DNA from: Myxococcus dinghuensis
GTDB taxonomy: Bacteria; Myxococcota; Myxococcia; Myxococcales; Myxococcaceae
Reading direction: 5' to 3'
Assembly: GCF_024198235.1 (NCBI RefSeq)
Contig: NZ_JAKCFB010000008.1
Coordinates: 230,773 to 294,772, forward strand
Length of the DNA stretch: 64,000 nucleotides
Shown here: positions 27,416 to 35,935 of the stretch, piece after piece
How the letters are laid out: every line of letters starts with the position of its first letter
How positions within the stretch are numbered: the first letter of the stretch is position 1
Made by a program: the position numbers and the translations under genes
The notes under the pieces: model-generated
What the model was told of the DNA's origin: nothing
Databases searched by the model: none
What the model saw: the letters and a program-made list of their open reading frames with translations, nothing else

Positions 27416-28348
27416 GTGGCCACCGAATCCCCCCTGTCCACCTTCGGCGCTGGCAAGGTCATCCTGCTGGGCGAGCACAGCGTCGTCTACGGCCACCCCG
27501 CCCTGTGCGGGCCGCTGTCGTACGGCGTGCGCGCGCGCGGCGTGCCGGCGAAGAAATGCCAGTTGTCCCTGCCCGCCACGCTGAGCCGCGCCCAGCGCTC
27601 GCTGCTCACCGGCGCGTTCGCGCGCGCCGCGAAGCTGGTGGGCGAGCCCGCGGTGAAGGTGACGCTGGACCCGGAGCTGCCGCTGTCGGTGGGGCTGGGC
27701 AGCTCCGCGGCGCTGTCCGTGGCGTGCGCCAGGCTGCTGCTGCGCGCCGCCGGCCAGGAGCCCTCGCCCAAGGAGGCCGCGCGCCTGGCCTGGGCGATGG
27801 AGCAGGAGTTCCACGGCACGCCGTCCGGCGTGGACCACACCACCAGCGCCCACGAGCGGCTGCTGCTGTACCGGCGCGCGCCGGGCGCGGCGTCGGTGGG
27901 CAAGGGCCGCACCGTGGACAGCCCCAAGCCCCTGAAGGTGGTGGTGGCGCTGGCCGGCGAGCGCAGCCCCACCAAGGTGACGGTGTCCGCGCTGCGCGCG
28001 CGGCAGGCGCGTTGGCCCGAGCGCTACCAGCGGCTGTTCGCGCAGATCGGCCGGCTGTCGATGGAGGGCGCGAAGGCGGTGGAGGCGGGTGACCTGGAGG
28101 CGCTGGGGGACGCGATGAACGTCAACCAGGGCCTCTTGTCGGCGCTCGGCCTGTCGTCGCCTCCGCTGGAGGAGATGGTGTACCGGCTGCGAGGGCTGGG
28201 AGCCCTGGGCGCCAAGCTCACCGGAGCCGGTGGGGACGGTGGCGCCGTGGTCGGCTTGTTCGTCGAACCGGAGTCGGTGGTGACGCAGCTCACCCGGCTC
28301 GGTGTGCGCTGCTTCAGCAGCCAGCTCGCGGGTCCGCGGGCGTCGTGA
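27416..28348 (+). CDS. mvk: Mevalonate kinase (GHMP family)
   Basis: The 310-aa product has the three GHMP motifs: motif 1 GAGKVILLGEHSVVYGHPA, motif 2 LPLSVGLGSSAALSVACAR (ATP phosphate loop), and motif 3 KLTGAGGDGGAVVGLF. GTPSGVDHTTS carries the catalytic Asp region typical of mevalonate kinases. GTG 27416 follows the mvaA stop by five bases. It phosphorylates mevalonate to 5-phosphomevalonate. The frame extends upstream as a shadow of mvaA. Confidence 0.9.
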   Translation: MATESPLSTFGAGKVILLGEHSVVYGHPALCGPLSYGVRARGVPAKKCQLSLPATLSRAQRSLLTGAFARAAKLVGEPAVKVTLDPELPLSVGLGSSAALSVACARLLLRAAGQEPSPKEAARLAWAMEQEFHGTPSGVDHTTSAHERLLLYRRAPGAASVGKGRTVDSPKPLKVVVALAGERSPTKVTVSALRARQARWPERYQRLFAQIGRLSMEGAKAVEAGDLEALGDAMNVNQGLLSALGLSSPPLEEMVYRLRGLGALGAKLTGAGGDGGAVVGLFVEPESVVTQLTRLGVRCFSSQLAGPRAS

Positions 28349-28356
28349 GTGTCCCC

Positions 28357-29343
28357 ATGAAAGCCACTGCCCTCGCGCATCCCAACATCGCCCTGGTGAA
28401 GTACTGGGGGAAGCGGGACGAAGCGCTCATCCTCCCGCACCAGTCGAGCCTGTCGCTGACGCTGTCGCCCCTGTCGGTGACGACCACGGTGGAGTTCGGC
28501 GTCGCCAGCGACCAGGTGGAGCTCAACGGCCACACCGCCAAGGGGGGAGAGCGCGACCGCGTGCTGCGCCTGCTGGAGTCCGTGCGGGCGCAGGCGAAGA
28601 CGGCGCTGGGGCCGGCGCGGATGGTGTCCCGCGGCGACTTCCCCATGGCGGCGGGCCTGGCGTCGAGCGCGGCGGGCTTCGCGGCGCTGGCGGTGGCGGC
28701 GCGCGCGGCGGCCGGGCTCCCCCGGGACACGCGCGCGGAGAGCATCCTGGCGCGGCTGGGCAGCGGGTCGGCCTGTCGCAGCATCGAGGGCGGCTTCTGC
28801 GAGTGGCAGCGGGGCGAGCGCGCGGACGGCGAGGACAGCTTCGCGGTGCAGCGCTTCGCCGCTGGGCACTGGCCGGACCTGCGCATGGTGGTGGCGGTCG
28901 TCGACCGGGGCGAGAAGGACGTGAAGTCCCGCGACGGGATGAAGCAGACCGTGGACACGAGCCCGTACTACCCGGCCTGGGTGAAGGACGCGGAGGCGGA
29001 GGTCCCCGTGGCCCGCGAGCTCATCGCCCGGAAGGACCTGCAGGCGCTGGGCGAGCTGTGCGAGCGCAACGCGTGGCGGATGCATGCCGCGTCGCTCGCC
29101 GCGAACCCGCCGCTCTGCTACCTGAACGCCGGCACGCTGGGCCTCATCCAGCACCTGCGCGAGGCCCGCAAGAAGGGCGTGCCGGTGTGGTTCACGCTGG
29201 ACGCGGGGCCCAACCCGGTGCTGCTGACGGACGCGGCGCACGAGGTGGCGGCGGAGGCGCTGGCCCGCGCGTGTGGCGCGCTGGACGTGATTCGCTGCGT
29301 GCCCGGCGGTGACGCCACGCTGACGCCGGAGCACCTGTTCTGA
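28357..29343 (+). CDS. mvaD: Diphosphomevalonate decarboxylase
   Basis: The 328-aa product shows the family signature HPNIALVKYWGKRD at the N-terminus, the GHMP phosphate loop MAAGLASSAAGFAALA, LGSGSACRSIEGGFCEWQ and the C-terminal catalytic segment WFTLDAGPNPVLL. It decarboxylates 5-diphosphomevalonate to IPP with ATP hydrolysis. ATG 28357 matches the usual family start; GTG 28345, which overlaps the mevalonate kinase stop, would add four residues. Its TGA overlaps the ATG of the next gene (TGATG), so the two are coupled. Confidence 0.93.
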   Translation: MKATALAHPNIALVKYWGKRDEALILPHQSSLSLTLSPLSVTTTVEFGVASDQVELNGHTAKGGERDRVLRLLESVRAQAKTALGPARMVSRGDFPMAAGLASSAAGFAALAVAARAAAGLPRDTRAESILARLGSGSACRSIEGGFCEWQRGERADGEDSFAVQRFAAGHWPDLRMVVAVVDRGEKDVKSRDGMKQTVDTSPYYPAWVKDAEAEVPVARELIARKDLQALGELCERNAWRMHAASLAANPPLCYLNAGTLGLIQHLREARKKGVPVWFTLDAGPNPVLLTDAAHEVAAEALARACGALDVIRCVPGGDATLTPEHLF

Positions 29344-30422
29344 TGGAGCGCGCCCTCTCCGCCCCGGGCAAGCTGTTCGTCTCCGGCGAGTACGCCGTGC
29401 TGTGGGGTGGGGTGGCGCGGGTGGCGGCGGTGGCGCCTCGGACCGGGGCGTACGTGCGCCGGCGCGTGGACGCACGCGTCCACGTGTGCCTGGAGGAGGG
29501 CACCCTGGCGGGCAGCGTCACCCCCCGGGGCGTGGCGTGGGCGCGCGAGGTGCCGGCGGGCTTCTCCTTCGTCGCGCGGACGCTGGACGAGGCGCTGCGC
29601 GCGCATGGCCGGGCGAGCCCCGGCTTCGACTTCGCGGTGGCGCCCTCGGCGGTGGGCCCCAATGGCCAGAAGCTGGGCATGGGCGGCAGCGCGTGCGCCA
29701 CGGTGCTCGCGGCCGAGGCGGCGCGCTACGTGCTGGAGGAGCGCTTCGACGCGCTGAAGCTGGCCCTGGTGTCGCACTCGCTCGGGCAGGGCGGCAAGGG
29801 CAGCGGCGGGGACGTGGCGGCGAGCTTCGCCGGCGGCGTGCTTCGCTACCGGCGCTACGACGTGGCGACCCTGGCCGAGGCCAGCAATGGCAGCCGTCTG
29901 CGCGCGGCGCTGGCGGAGGCACCCGCCGTGGACGTGTGGCGGCTGCCCACGCCCCGGGTGTCCATGGCCTACGCCTTCACGGGCGAGAGCGCGTCCACGC
30001 GCGTGCTCATCGGCCAGGTGGAGGCGCGGCTGGAGGAGGCGGGCCGCCGGGCCTTCGTGTCGCGCTCCGATGCCCTGGGGCAGGCCATCGAGGATGGGCT
30101 GGGGGGAAGTGACTTCCAGGCCTTCTCGGAGGCGGTGGCCGCCCAGCACGCGCTGCTCCTGGAATTGGGCCCCCTGGAGACGGAGGGCATCCGCCGCATC
30201 CTCGCCATCGCCGCCTCCTATGGCTGCGCGGGCAAGCAGTCCGGCGCGGGGGGAGGGGATGGGTGCATCCTCTTCGCCCCGGATGACGCGAAGCGCGCCG
30301 AGCTGTGCCAGGGATTGGCTGCTCGCGGCTTCCACACGCTCACGCTGTCGCCCGAGGCGGGCGTCCGGGGCGAGGCACAGCTCGACCCCCGGCTGCGCAC
30401 CTGGGTCGACGCGCTCGTGTGA
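29343..30422 (+). CDS. Phosphomevalonate kinase (GHMP family)
   Basis: The 359-aa product has GHMP motif 1 SAPGKLFVSGEYAVLWGG, motif 2 GQKLGMGGSACATVLAAEA, QGGKGSGGDVAAS (family substrate-pocket segment) and motif 3 QSGAGGGDGCILF. The SGEYAVL and GSGGDVA motifs separate phosphomevalonate kinases from mevalonate kinases. Placement directly after the decarboxylase, with overlapping TGATG, supports conversion of 5-phosphomevalonate to the diphosphate. It completes the route from HMG-CoA to DMAPP within one operon; only acetyl-CoA condensation steps are missing from the window. Confidence 0.88.
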   Translation: MERALSAPGKLFVSGEYAVLWGGVARVAAVAPRTGAYVRRRVDARVHVCLEEGTLAGSVTPRGVAWAREVPAGFSFVARTLDEALRAHGRASPGFDFAVAPSAVGPNGQKLGMGGSACATVLAAEAARYVLEERFDALKLALVSHSLGQGGKGSGGDVAASFAGGVLRYRRYDVATLAEASNGSRLRAALAEAPAVDVWRLPTPRVSMAYAFTGESASTRVLIGQVEARLEEAGRRAFVSRSDALGQAIEDGLGGSDFQAFSEAVAAQHALLLELGPLETEGIRRILAIAASYGCAGKQSGAGGGDGCILFAPDDAKRAELCQGLAARGFHTLTLSPEAGVRGEAQLDPRLRTWVDALV

Positions 30423-30450
30423 GCAGTCATCCGTGACACTGTGAGCCGTT

Positions 30451-30474
30451 ACCCGGGTGTCTCGTGTCCCGGGT
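30451..30474 (+). terminator. Hairpin after the mevalonate operon
   Basis: ACCCGGG (30451-30457) and CCCGGGT (30468-30474) form a 7-bp stem with a 10-base loop, 28 bases after the phosphomevalonate kinase stop. No T-run follows immediately. The remaining bases to 30640 are a leader or promoter region without a recognisable gene. Confidence 0.45.
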
Positions 30475-30640
30475 CGGATGGCTCAATTCCTCTCGTCGCA
30501 TGGAAAGAACGTCTCCGAAGCGTCCGGAAGTCGTCGTTTACTTCGGGTGTGACTAGTGTTCACGGCGCCGTTGCTCGGCACCGCGAGAGCGGCGGCGTTT
30601 GGGGAACGCTGAACCGTCGCGGTCGACACGAAAGGTGAAC

Positions 30641-31228
30641 ATGCGCATCAATGAGATGATTCGAGGGGGCGTGATGACGGGTCTGTCGTTGGGACTCGTG
30701 CTGTCCGGGTGTGGCGGTCCGGAGGGGCTGGCGGCGGGCGAGCCGGAGCTGGGCTCGGTGGAGCAGGGCATCAACAAGGCCACCAACAGCGGCTTCGAGG
30801 CGGCGCCGCCGGGTAGCTACAACTACACCGTCCTCACCACGGGGGCGACGACGCTGACCAACTGGACGGTGGGCGGCAGCATCAAGGTGATGCACAGCAC
30901 GTACAAGACGCCCAACAGCGGGAGCAAGTCCATCGACCTGAACGGCTACGGCGCCGGCAGCATCGAGCAGATCGTCCCCACGGTGGCGGGCAATGGCTAC
31001 ACGGTGCGCTTCTACGTGGCGCTGCCTCCGAGCTGCACGGGGACTCGCACCGCGACGCTGACCTACGGCCCGTCCACGGCGAGCGTCTCCAACTCGCTGC
31101 CGGGCTGGACGCTGCGCACGTTCGTCTTCACCGCGACGACCTCCAGCTCGCTCATCAAACTGGAGAGCACCTCCGGCGGCGTGAGCTGCGGCCTGGCCAT
31201 CGACGACCTCACGGTGGATGGTCCGTGA
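30641..31228 (+). CDS. DUF642-like secreted lipoprotein
   Basis: The 195-aa product has a lipoprotein signal (LGLVLSGC), a short linker ending SVEQGINKA, and a beta-sandwich with DUF642/carbohydrate-binding features: NSGFEAAPPG near the start, a Trp in TNWTVGGSIKVMHS, the run SKSIDLNGYGAGSIEQIV, then TVAGNGYTVRFYVAL. Two Cys (PSCTG and GVSCG) could pair. DUF642 proteins bind polysaccharide or pectin in plants; bacterial forms are surface proteins of unknown ligand. ATG 30641 has AAAGGTG upstream. It is monocistronic, with a GC-rich inverted repeat after it. Confidence 0.75.
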   Translation: MRINEMIRGGVMTGLSLGLVLSGCGGPEGLAAGEPELGSVEQGINKATNSGFEAAPPGSYNYTVLTTGATTLTNWTVGGSIKVMHSTYKTPNSGSKSIDLNGYGAGSIEQIVPTVAGNGYTVRFYVALPPSCTGTRTATLTYGPSTASVSNSLPGWTLRTFVFTATTSSSLIKLESTSGGVSCGLAIDDLTVDGP

Positions 31229-31262
31229 GCCGTCCGTGAGTCCATGAGGACACACGATTGAA

Positions 31263-31299
31263 GCCCCGGGGCCCCGGGACCTGCGACGCCCCGGGGCCC
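31263..31299. terminator. GC-rich inverted repeat between convergent genes
   Basis: GCCCCGGGGC occurs at both ends of this stretch and is itself self-complementary, so several hairpins are possible (outer 10-bp arms around 17 bases). It fills the middle of the gap between the DUF642 gene and the first RCC1 gene, which converge. No T-run is seen. Confidence 0.5.
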
Positions 31300-31322
31300 T
31301 GATTCATCTGGGGGGCGGTGGC

Positions 31323-33545
31323 TCAATCCAACAGTGACGAGACGGGGAGGAGCGCCTCGGTCGGCACGCCGCGTCCGAGCTCGCCATCGGTGTTCTGGCC
31401 CCAGGACTGGACGGTCCCATCCGGAAGGATGGCCAGTGCGTGCTCGTTGCCCGCCGCGACCATCGTCACGCCGTGGGTGATGCCCACGACCTGATTGGGG
31501 GGCGAAGTGACGCTCCGCGTGCCGCTGCCTCGCTGCCCGTAGAAATTGGCCCCCGCGGCCCACAGCACGCCGTTGCCGTCCCAGGCATAGGCCGTGTCGT
31601 CGCTCGAGACGACCTCCTGCACGCCTTGGAGGGACATGGGGCTCGGCACCAGGCTGCCGTTGGCGACGGCGGGCATGCTCGCGCGGTAGCTGTTGTCGGT
31701 GCCCCACCGCCAGCCGGTGCCATCCGCCTTCACGGCCATGGCGTAGGCGGCGCCTCCGGCGATGGAGGTGACATTGTCCAGCCCCGAAATCGAGACGGGC
31801 GTGTAGCGGTCGGTGGTCGTGCCATCGCCGAGCTGGCCGTTGCCGTTCTCACCCCAGGCGAAGGCAAACCCGTCATAACGGATGGCATACGAGGTCCGGC
31901 GGCCCGCGCCGACCTTCATCACATTCTCCAGCCCGAGAACCTGGACGGGGGTCGTCCGGTAGGTCGTCGTGCCGTCACCCAACTCGCCGCTGGAATTCTC
32001 TCCCCAGGCGCGGACCTTGCCGTCCATGCCAAGGGCCAGCGCATGGGACTCACGCACTGCGATGGCGATGACCGTGACGTCCGAGAGCCCCGGAACCAGG
32101 GTGGGCGTCAGCAGGTTGAAGGGACCACCCCACTGCCAGACCGAACCGTCACTGAGAAGGGCCAGCGAGCGGTTACCTCCGGCCGCGATGGCCGTGACAT
32201 CCTGGAGGGCCGGCACCTGCGCCGGCAAGGTGTGGCGGGTCGTCGTGCCATCACCGAGCTGGCCACTGTCGTTGTATCCAAAGGACCAGACGGTCCCATC
32301 CGTGGCCAGCAGCAAGGAGTGCGTGGCACCCGCCGCGACCGCGAGCGCTCCGGGGAAGCTGCCTTGCACCAGCCCGGGGGTGGCATACAGAGACGGCCCA
32401 CCGTCTCCCCGCTCACCATCATCATTGCTTCCCCATGCCCAGATGTCCCCAGCGGTACGCATGGCGAGGACATGGGTGTCCCCCGCGACGACCAGGGAGA
32501 CGCCCGTCAGCCCCGGCACCTGCGCGGGTTCACTCCGGATGTTCCGGGTCCCATCACCCAGCTGCCCTCGGTCGTTGAAGCCCCAGCTCCAAACCGTGCC
32601 GTTCGCCTTGACGGCGAAAGAGGTGGCCCTGCCCACGGCGACGTCGACACATCCCGTCAATCCCGGAACCTGGATGGGCGTCGGCTGGGACACGGGGGCG
32701 CCATACAGTATCTCTCCCCAGCTCCAGACGGTGCCGTCTGACTTGACGGCCAACGCGTGGGCAAAGCCCACCGACAGGGCCACGACGTTCGTCAGCCCCT
32801 GGACCTGCACGGGGACTGCGCTGTCCGCGCCCTCACGCCCAAGGGTATTGAAACGATTGAACCCCCAGGCCCAGACCGTTCCATCCGAACGAATGGCATA
32901 GGACCCCAACGACTGGGCGACCACGGCCACGACGTTCGTCAGCCCCGTCACCTGGAGGGGTGTCGATCGGGCCGTGTTCGTGCCGTCCCCCAACTGCCCG
33001 TTCCAGTTCTCACCCCACGCCCAGATGGTGCCGTTCGATTTGAGCGCGAGCACGTGCCTGTAGCCCGCGGCGATGGCCACGACCCCCGTCAAGCCCGGGA
33101 CCTGGTCAGGCACGGCACGCCCGTAGTCCGGCGTGCTGCTCGTAGGGACACCCAACTGCCCCGTCTGGTTCGAACCCCAGGTCCAGACCGTACCCGTGGA
33201 GAGGAGCGCCACGGAGAATTCATCGCCCGCGGCCACGGAGGTGGCGTTCGTCAAACCGGGGACCTGGAGGGGCGTCGAAGTGTTGGTGATGCCAGTCCTG
33301 CCAAGCTGCCCGGACGTATTGTTGCCCGAGGCCCACACCGTCCCGTTGGCACGGATGGCAAGGGAGTGGCGGATCCCCGCCGCGATTCGCACCTTCGGCT
33401 TCGTGCGGGAGAGCGCCGTGTCCTGACTGCCTTCAGCCTCTGTGGAATCGAGACTGGCACTCTGCTGTCCACAACCCACGGACAGCAGAAGCCCCAGCGC
33501 GACGCCCAATACACCGCGGAATCGCGAGAACGACGGATGTGTCAT
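31323..33545 (-). CDS. RCC1-repeat lipoprotein A (14 repeats)
   Basis: The 740-aa product has a lipoprotein signal with LSVGC and then 14 RCC1-type repeats of about 50 residues, each with the form (H/S)xLA(I/L)xxxGTVWxWGxNxxGQLG followed by a PxQVxGL segment. Repeats 5, 9 and 12 are degenerate (WSWGEILYG, WQWGGPFN, WRWGTDNSY) and lack GQLG. Fourteen repeats suggest two seven-bladed propellers. A surface or secreted location is inferred from the signal. It is the last of three tandem paralogues on this strand. Function is unknown; eukaryotic RCC1 is a Ran exchange factor, but that role does not transfer to bacterial lipoproteins. Confidence 0.88.
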   Translation of the reverse strand: MTHPSFSRFRGVLGVALGLLLSVGCGQQSASLDSTEAEGSQDTALSRTKPKVRIAAGIRHSLAIRANGTVWASGNNTSGQLGRTGITNTSTPLQVPGLTNATSVAAGDEFSVALLSTGTVWTWGSNQTGQLGVPTSSTPDYGRAVPDQVPGLTGVVAIAAGYRHVLALKSNGTIWAWGENWNGQLGDGTNTARSTPLQVTGLTNVVAVVAQSLGSYAIRSDGTVWAWGFNRFNTLGREGADSAVPVQVQGLTNVVALSVGFAHALAVKSDGTVWSWGEILYGAPVSQPTPIQVPGLTGCVDVAVGRATSFAVKANGTVWSWGFNDRGQLGDGTRNIRSEPAQVPGLTGVSLVVAGDTHVLAMRTAGDIWAWGSNDDGERGDGGPSLYATPGLVQGSFPGALAVAAGATHSLLLATDGTVWSFGYNDSGQLGDGTTTRHTLPAQVPALQDVTAIAAGGNRSLALLSDGSVWQWGGPFNLLTPTLVPGLSDVTVIAIAVRESHALALGMDGKVRAWGENSSGELGDGTTTYRTTPVQVLGLENVMKVGAGRRTSYAIRYDGFAFAWGENGNGQLGDGTTTDRYTPVSISGLDNVTSIAGGAAYAMAVKADGTGWRWGTDNSYRASMPAVANGSLVPSPMSLQGVQEVVSSDDTAYAWDGNGVLWAAGANFYGQRGSGTRSVTSPPNQVVGITHGVTMVAAGNEHALAILPDGTVQSWGQNTDGELGRGVPTEALLPVSSLLD

Positions 33546-33626
33546 GTGAGACCCTCGTGTGGAAGACGCTGTCCAGACGAGAACTCGGATTCCATATTCA
33601 GTCCGTGAGATTCGAAAGATGAGAAA

Positions 33627-35843
33627 TCAGAATGGACCCGTTCCGGACGGGACGAGCAGCGAGGTGCGGATGGGGACGAGCTTGTCGAAGGGCTCGCCGT
33701 AACCCAGTTGCCCATCCGAGTTGTCACCCCATGCCCAGACGGTGCCATCCGGGAGGACGGCGAGCGAGTGGTGATAGCCGATGGAGAGCGCTGTCACGCC
33801 GGTGGTGATTCCGCTGAGGGGGCTGGGCACGGGGCTGTTCTGGGTGGTGCCGTCTCCGCGCTGACCCATGTCGTTGTAGCCACCGGTCCACACGCGGCCG
33901 TCGATGCTCGTCGCCATGCCGGTCGTGGGGCCGGAGACGATGTCGACCAGGCCGTCGACCGACATGCGCACCGGGAGGTGTGCTTCGCGGGGGAGGTTGC
34001 TCATTCCCGCCTGGTAGTAGTCCAGCCCCCAGGTCCAGCCGGTGCCGTCCGCCTTCACGGCCATGCCATGGTATTCGCCGCCCGCGATGGCGACGACGTC
34101 CGTGAGGTTCCTCACCTGGACCGGAGTGTGTCTGTCTTCAGCCGTGCCATCGCCGAGCTGCCCCGCACCGTTCTGTCCCCAGGCCCAGGCCGTGCCGTCG
34201 TGGCGGACGGCGAAGGAGAGGGAGTTCGCGGTGGCCACCTTCGCGACGCCGTCCAGGTCCAGGACCTTGACCGGGACGTCGCTCGACGTCGTCGTTCCAT
34301 CGCCCAGGTTGCCCGCGGCGTTCTGTCCCCAGGCCCAGACCGTTCCGTCATCGCGAAGCGCCAGGGCGTGTGTCTCGCTCACGGAGAGGGCGATGACGCG
34401 GGTCAGGTCGGGAATCGGCGTGGGGGTGCTCGAGATGTAGCCCCACTTCCAGACGGTGCCGTCGGCGCGCAGCACGAACGACTCGCCGTACGTCGCGCCG
34501 ATGGCGGTGACGCCGTCGAGTCCGGGGACCTGGGTCGGGACGGGGCGGGAGGTCGGCGTTCCGTCTCCGAGTTGTCCCCAGGTATTCAACCCCCAACTCC
34601 AGACCGTGCCGTCGTGGTTGAGCAGCAGCGAGTGCGCGCGGCCCGTCGCCACCGCGAGCACTCCCGTGGGGGCACCCTGCACGGGCGCGGGCGTGGCGTA
34701 GCGGATGACGGCGCCGTTCGCGAGCTGCCCGTCGCTGTTGCTTCCCCAGCCCCAGAGGGTGCCATCCGCGCGCACCGCCAGGACATGGTCCATTCCCGCG
34801 GCGACCCCGGTGACACCCGTGAGTCCTGGCACCGGGGCGGGCGCCATGCGCATGCGCTTGGTGCCGTCCCCCACCTCTCCCTGGGCCCCATCGCCCCAGC
34901 TCCACACGGTCCCATCCGCCTTGATGGCCAAGGAGAAGCCGGTCCCCGCGGCGACATCCTTGAAGCGTGTCAGCCCCTCGAACTGGGTCGGCGTCGCCAC
35001 GCGATAGCCGAGCGCGAATTCCATGCCCCAGCCCCAGAGGGTGCCGTCCGAACGGACGGCCAGCGCGCGCGCGTTGCCGATCGACGCGGCCATGACACCC
35101 GTCAGCCCCTGGACCTGGACGGGGATGGCGCTGTGCTCGAACGTCCCGTTGCCGAGCTGTCCCTCGGAGTTCTGGCCCCAGCTCCACAGGGTGCCATCCG
35201 AGCGGAGCGCGAACGAGTTCTGGGCTCCGGCCACCACGGCCACGATGCCCGTCAGGCCCTGGACCTGGACGGGGGCGCGGCGATCGGTCGTCGAGCCATC
35301 CCCCAACTGGCCGAAGTAGTTGTAGCCCCAGGCCCAGACCGTGCCATCCGCCTTCGCCACGAGCGTGTGATACCAACCCGCGGCGACCGAGACGACTCCC
35401 GAGAGCGCGGGGACCTGGGCCGCCGTGGGGCGGGAATCATGGGAGTCGTCGCCCAACTGTCCCATCCAGTTCGCGCCCCATGTCCAGACGGTGCCGCCGC
35501 TGCGGAGCGCCACCGAGTGACTCATGCCGCCAGCCACGGATTGGACGCCAGTCATTCCCCGGACCTGGACCGGCGTAGACGTACTCTCGAAGTCCCCCGT
35601 CCCCAACTGTCCATCGTCGTTGTTTCCCGCGACCCACAGCGTCCCGTCCGGACGGATGGCCAGCGAGTGATACGCGCCCGCCGCCAGCCGGACCTTGGTT
35701 TGTGTCCTGGCGATGCTCGAGGTCTGGCTTGTGTCGGTCTCCGCCGGTGTCGGCTCCGACGGCTGGCCACAGCCCACGCTCAACAGGAGCCCCAACGCGA
35801 CGCGCAGGACTCCGCCCCACTTCGATACTGCAATGTGTTTCAT
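33627..35843 (-). CDS. RCC1-repeat lipoprotein B (14 repeats)
   Basis: The 738-aa product is paralogous to the neighbours on both sides. It has a lipobox LSVGC, an Ala/Thr/Ser-rich spacer and 14 repeats with cores such as WTWGANWMGQLG, WAWGYNYFGQLG and WAWGDNSDGQLG. Degenerate blades are again numbers 5, 9 and 12 (WGWGMEFALG, WKWGYISS, WTWGLDYYQ). GGGGGAAG precedes ATG 35843. The 81-base gap to the next gene shows no strong terminator, so one transcript is possible. Ligand unknown. Confidence 0.88.
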   Translation of the reverse strand: MKHIAVSKWGGVLRVALGLLLSVGCGQPSEPTPAETDTSQTSSIARTQTKVRLAAGAYHSLAIRPDGTLWVAGNNDDGQLGTGDFESTSTPVQVRGMTGVQSVAGGMSHSVALRSGGTVWTWGANWMGQLGDDSHDSRPTAAQVPALSGVVSVAAGWYHTLVAKADGTVWAWGYNYFGQLGDGSTTDRRAPVQVQGLTGIVAVVAGAQNSFALRSDGTLWSWGQNSEGQLGNGTFEHSAIPVQVQGLTGVMAASIGNARALAVRSDGTLWGWGMEFALGYRVATPTQFEGLTRFKDVAAGTGFSLAIKADGTVWSWGDGAQGEVGDGTKRMRMAPAPVPGLTGVTGVAAGMDHVLAVRADGTLWGWGSNSDGQLANGAVIRYATPAPVQGAPTGVLAVATGRAHSLLLNHDGTVWSWGLNTWGQLGDGTPTSRPVPTQVPGLDGVTAIGATYGESFVLRADGTVWKWGYISSTPTPIPDLTRVIALSVSETHALALRDDGTVWAWGQNAAGNLGDGTTTSSDVPVKVLDLDGVAKVATANSLSFAVRHDGTAWAWGQNGAGQLGDGTAEDRHTPVQVRNLTDVVAIAGGEYHGMAVKADGTGWTWGLDYYQAGMSNLPREAHLPVRMSVDGLVDIVSGPTTGMATSIDGRVWTGGYNDMGQRGDGTTQNSPVPSPLSGITTGVTALSIGYHHSLAVLPDGTVWAWGDNSDGQLGYGEPFDKLVPIRTSLLVPSGTGPF

Positions 35844-35935
35844 GTGTTGCTTCCCCCTCGTCTGGTGTTGCGAAGCAGAACACCGACGCGGAGGGGAAGG
35901 TTAAATTCAAGGCATTGCGGGCGGGGCGGGGCGGG

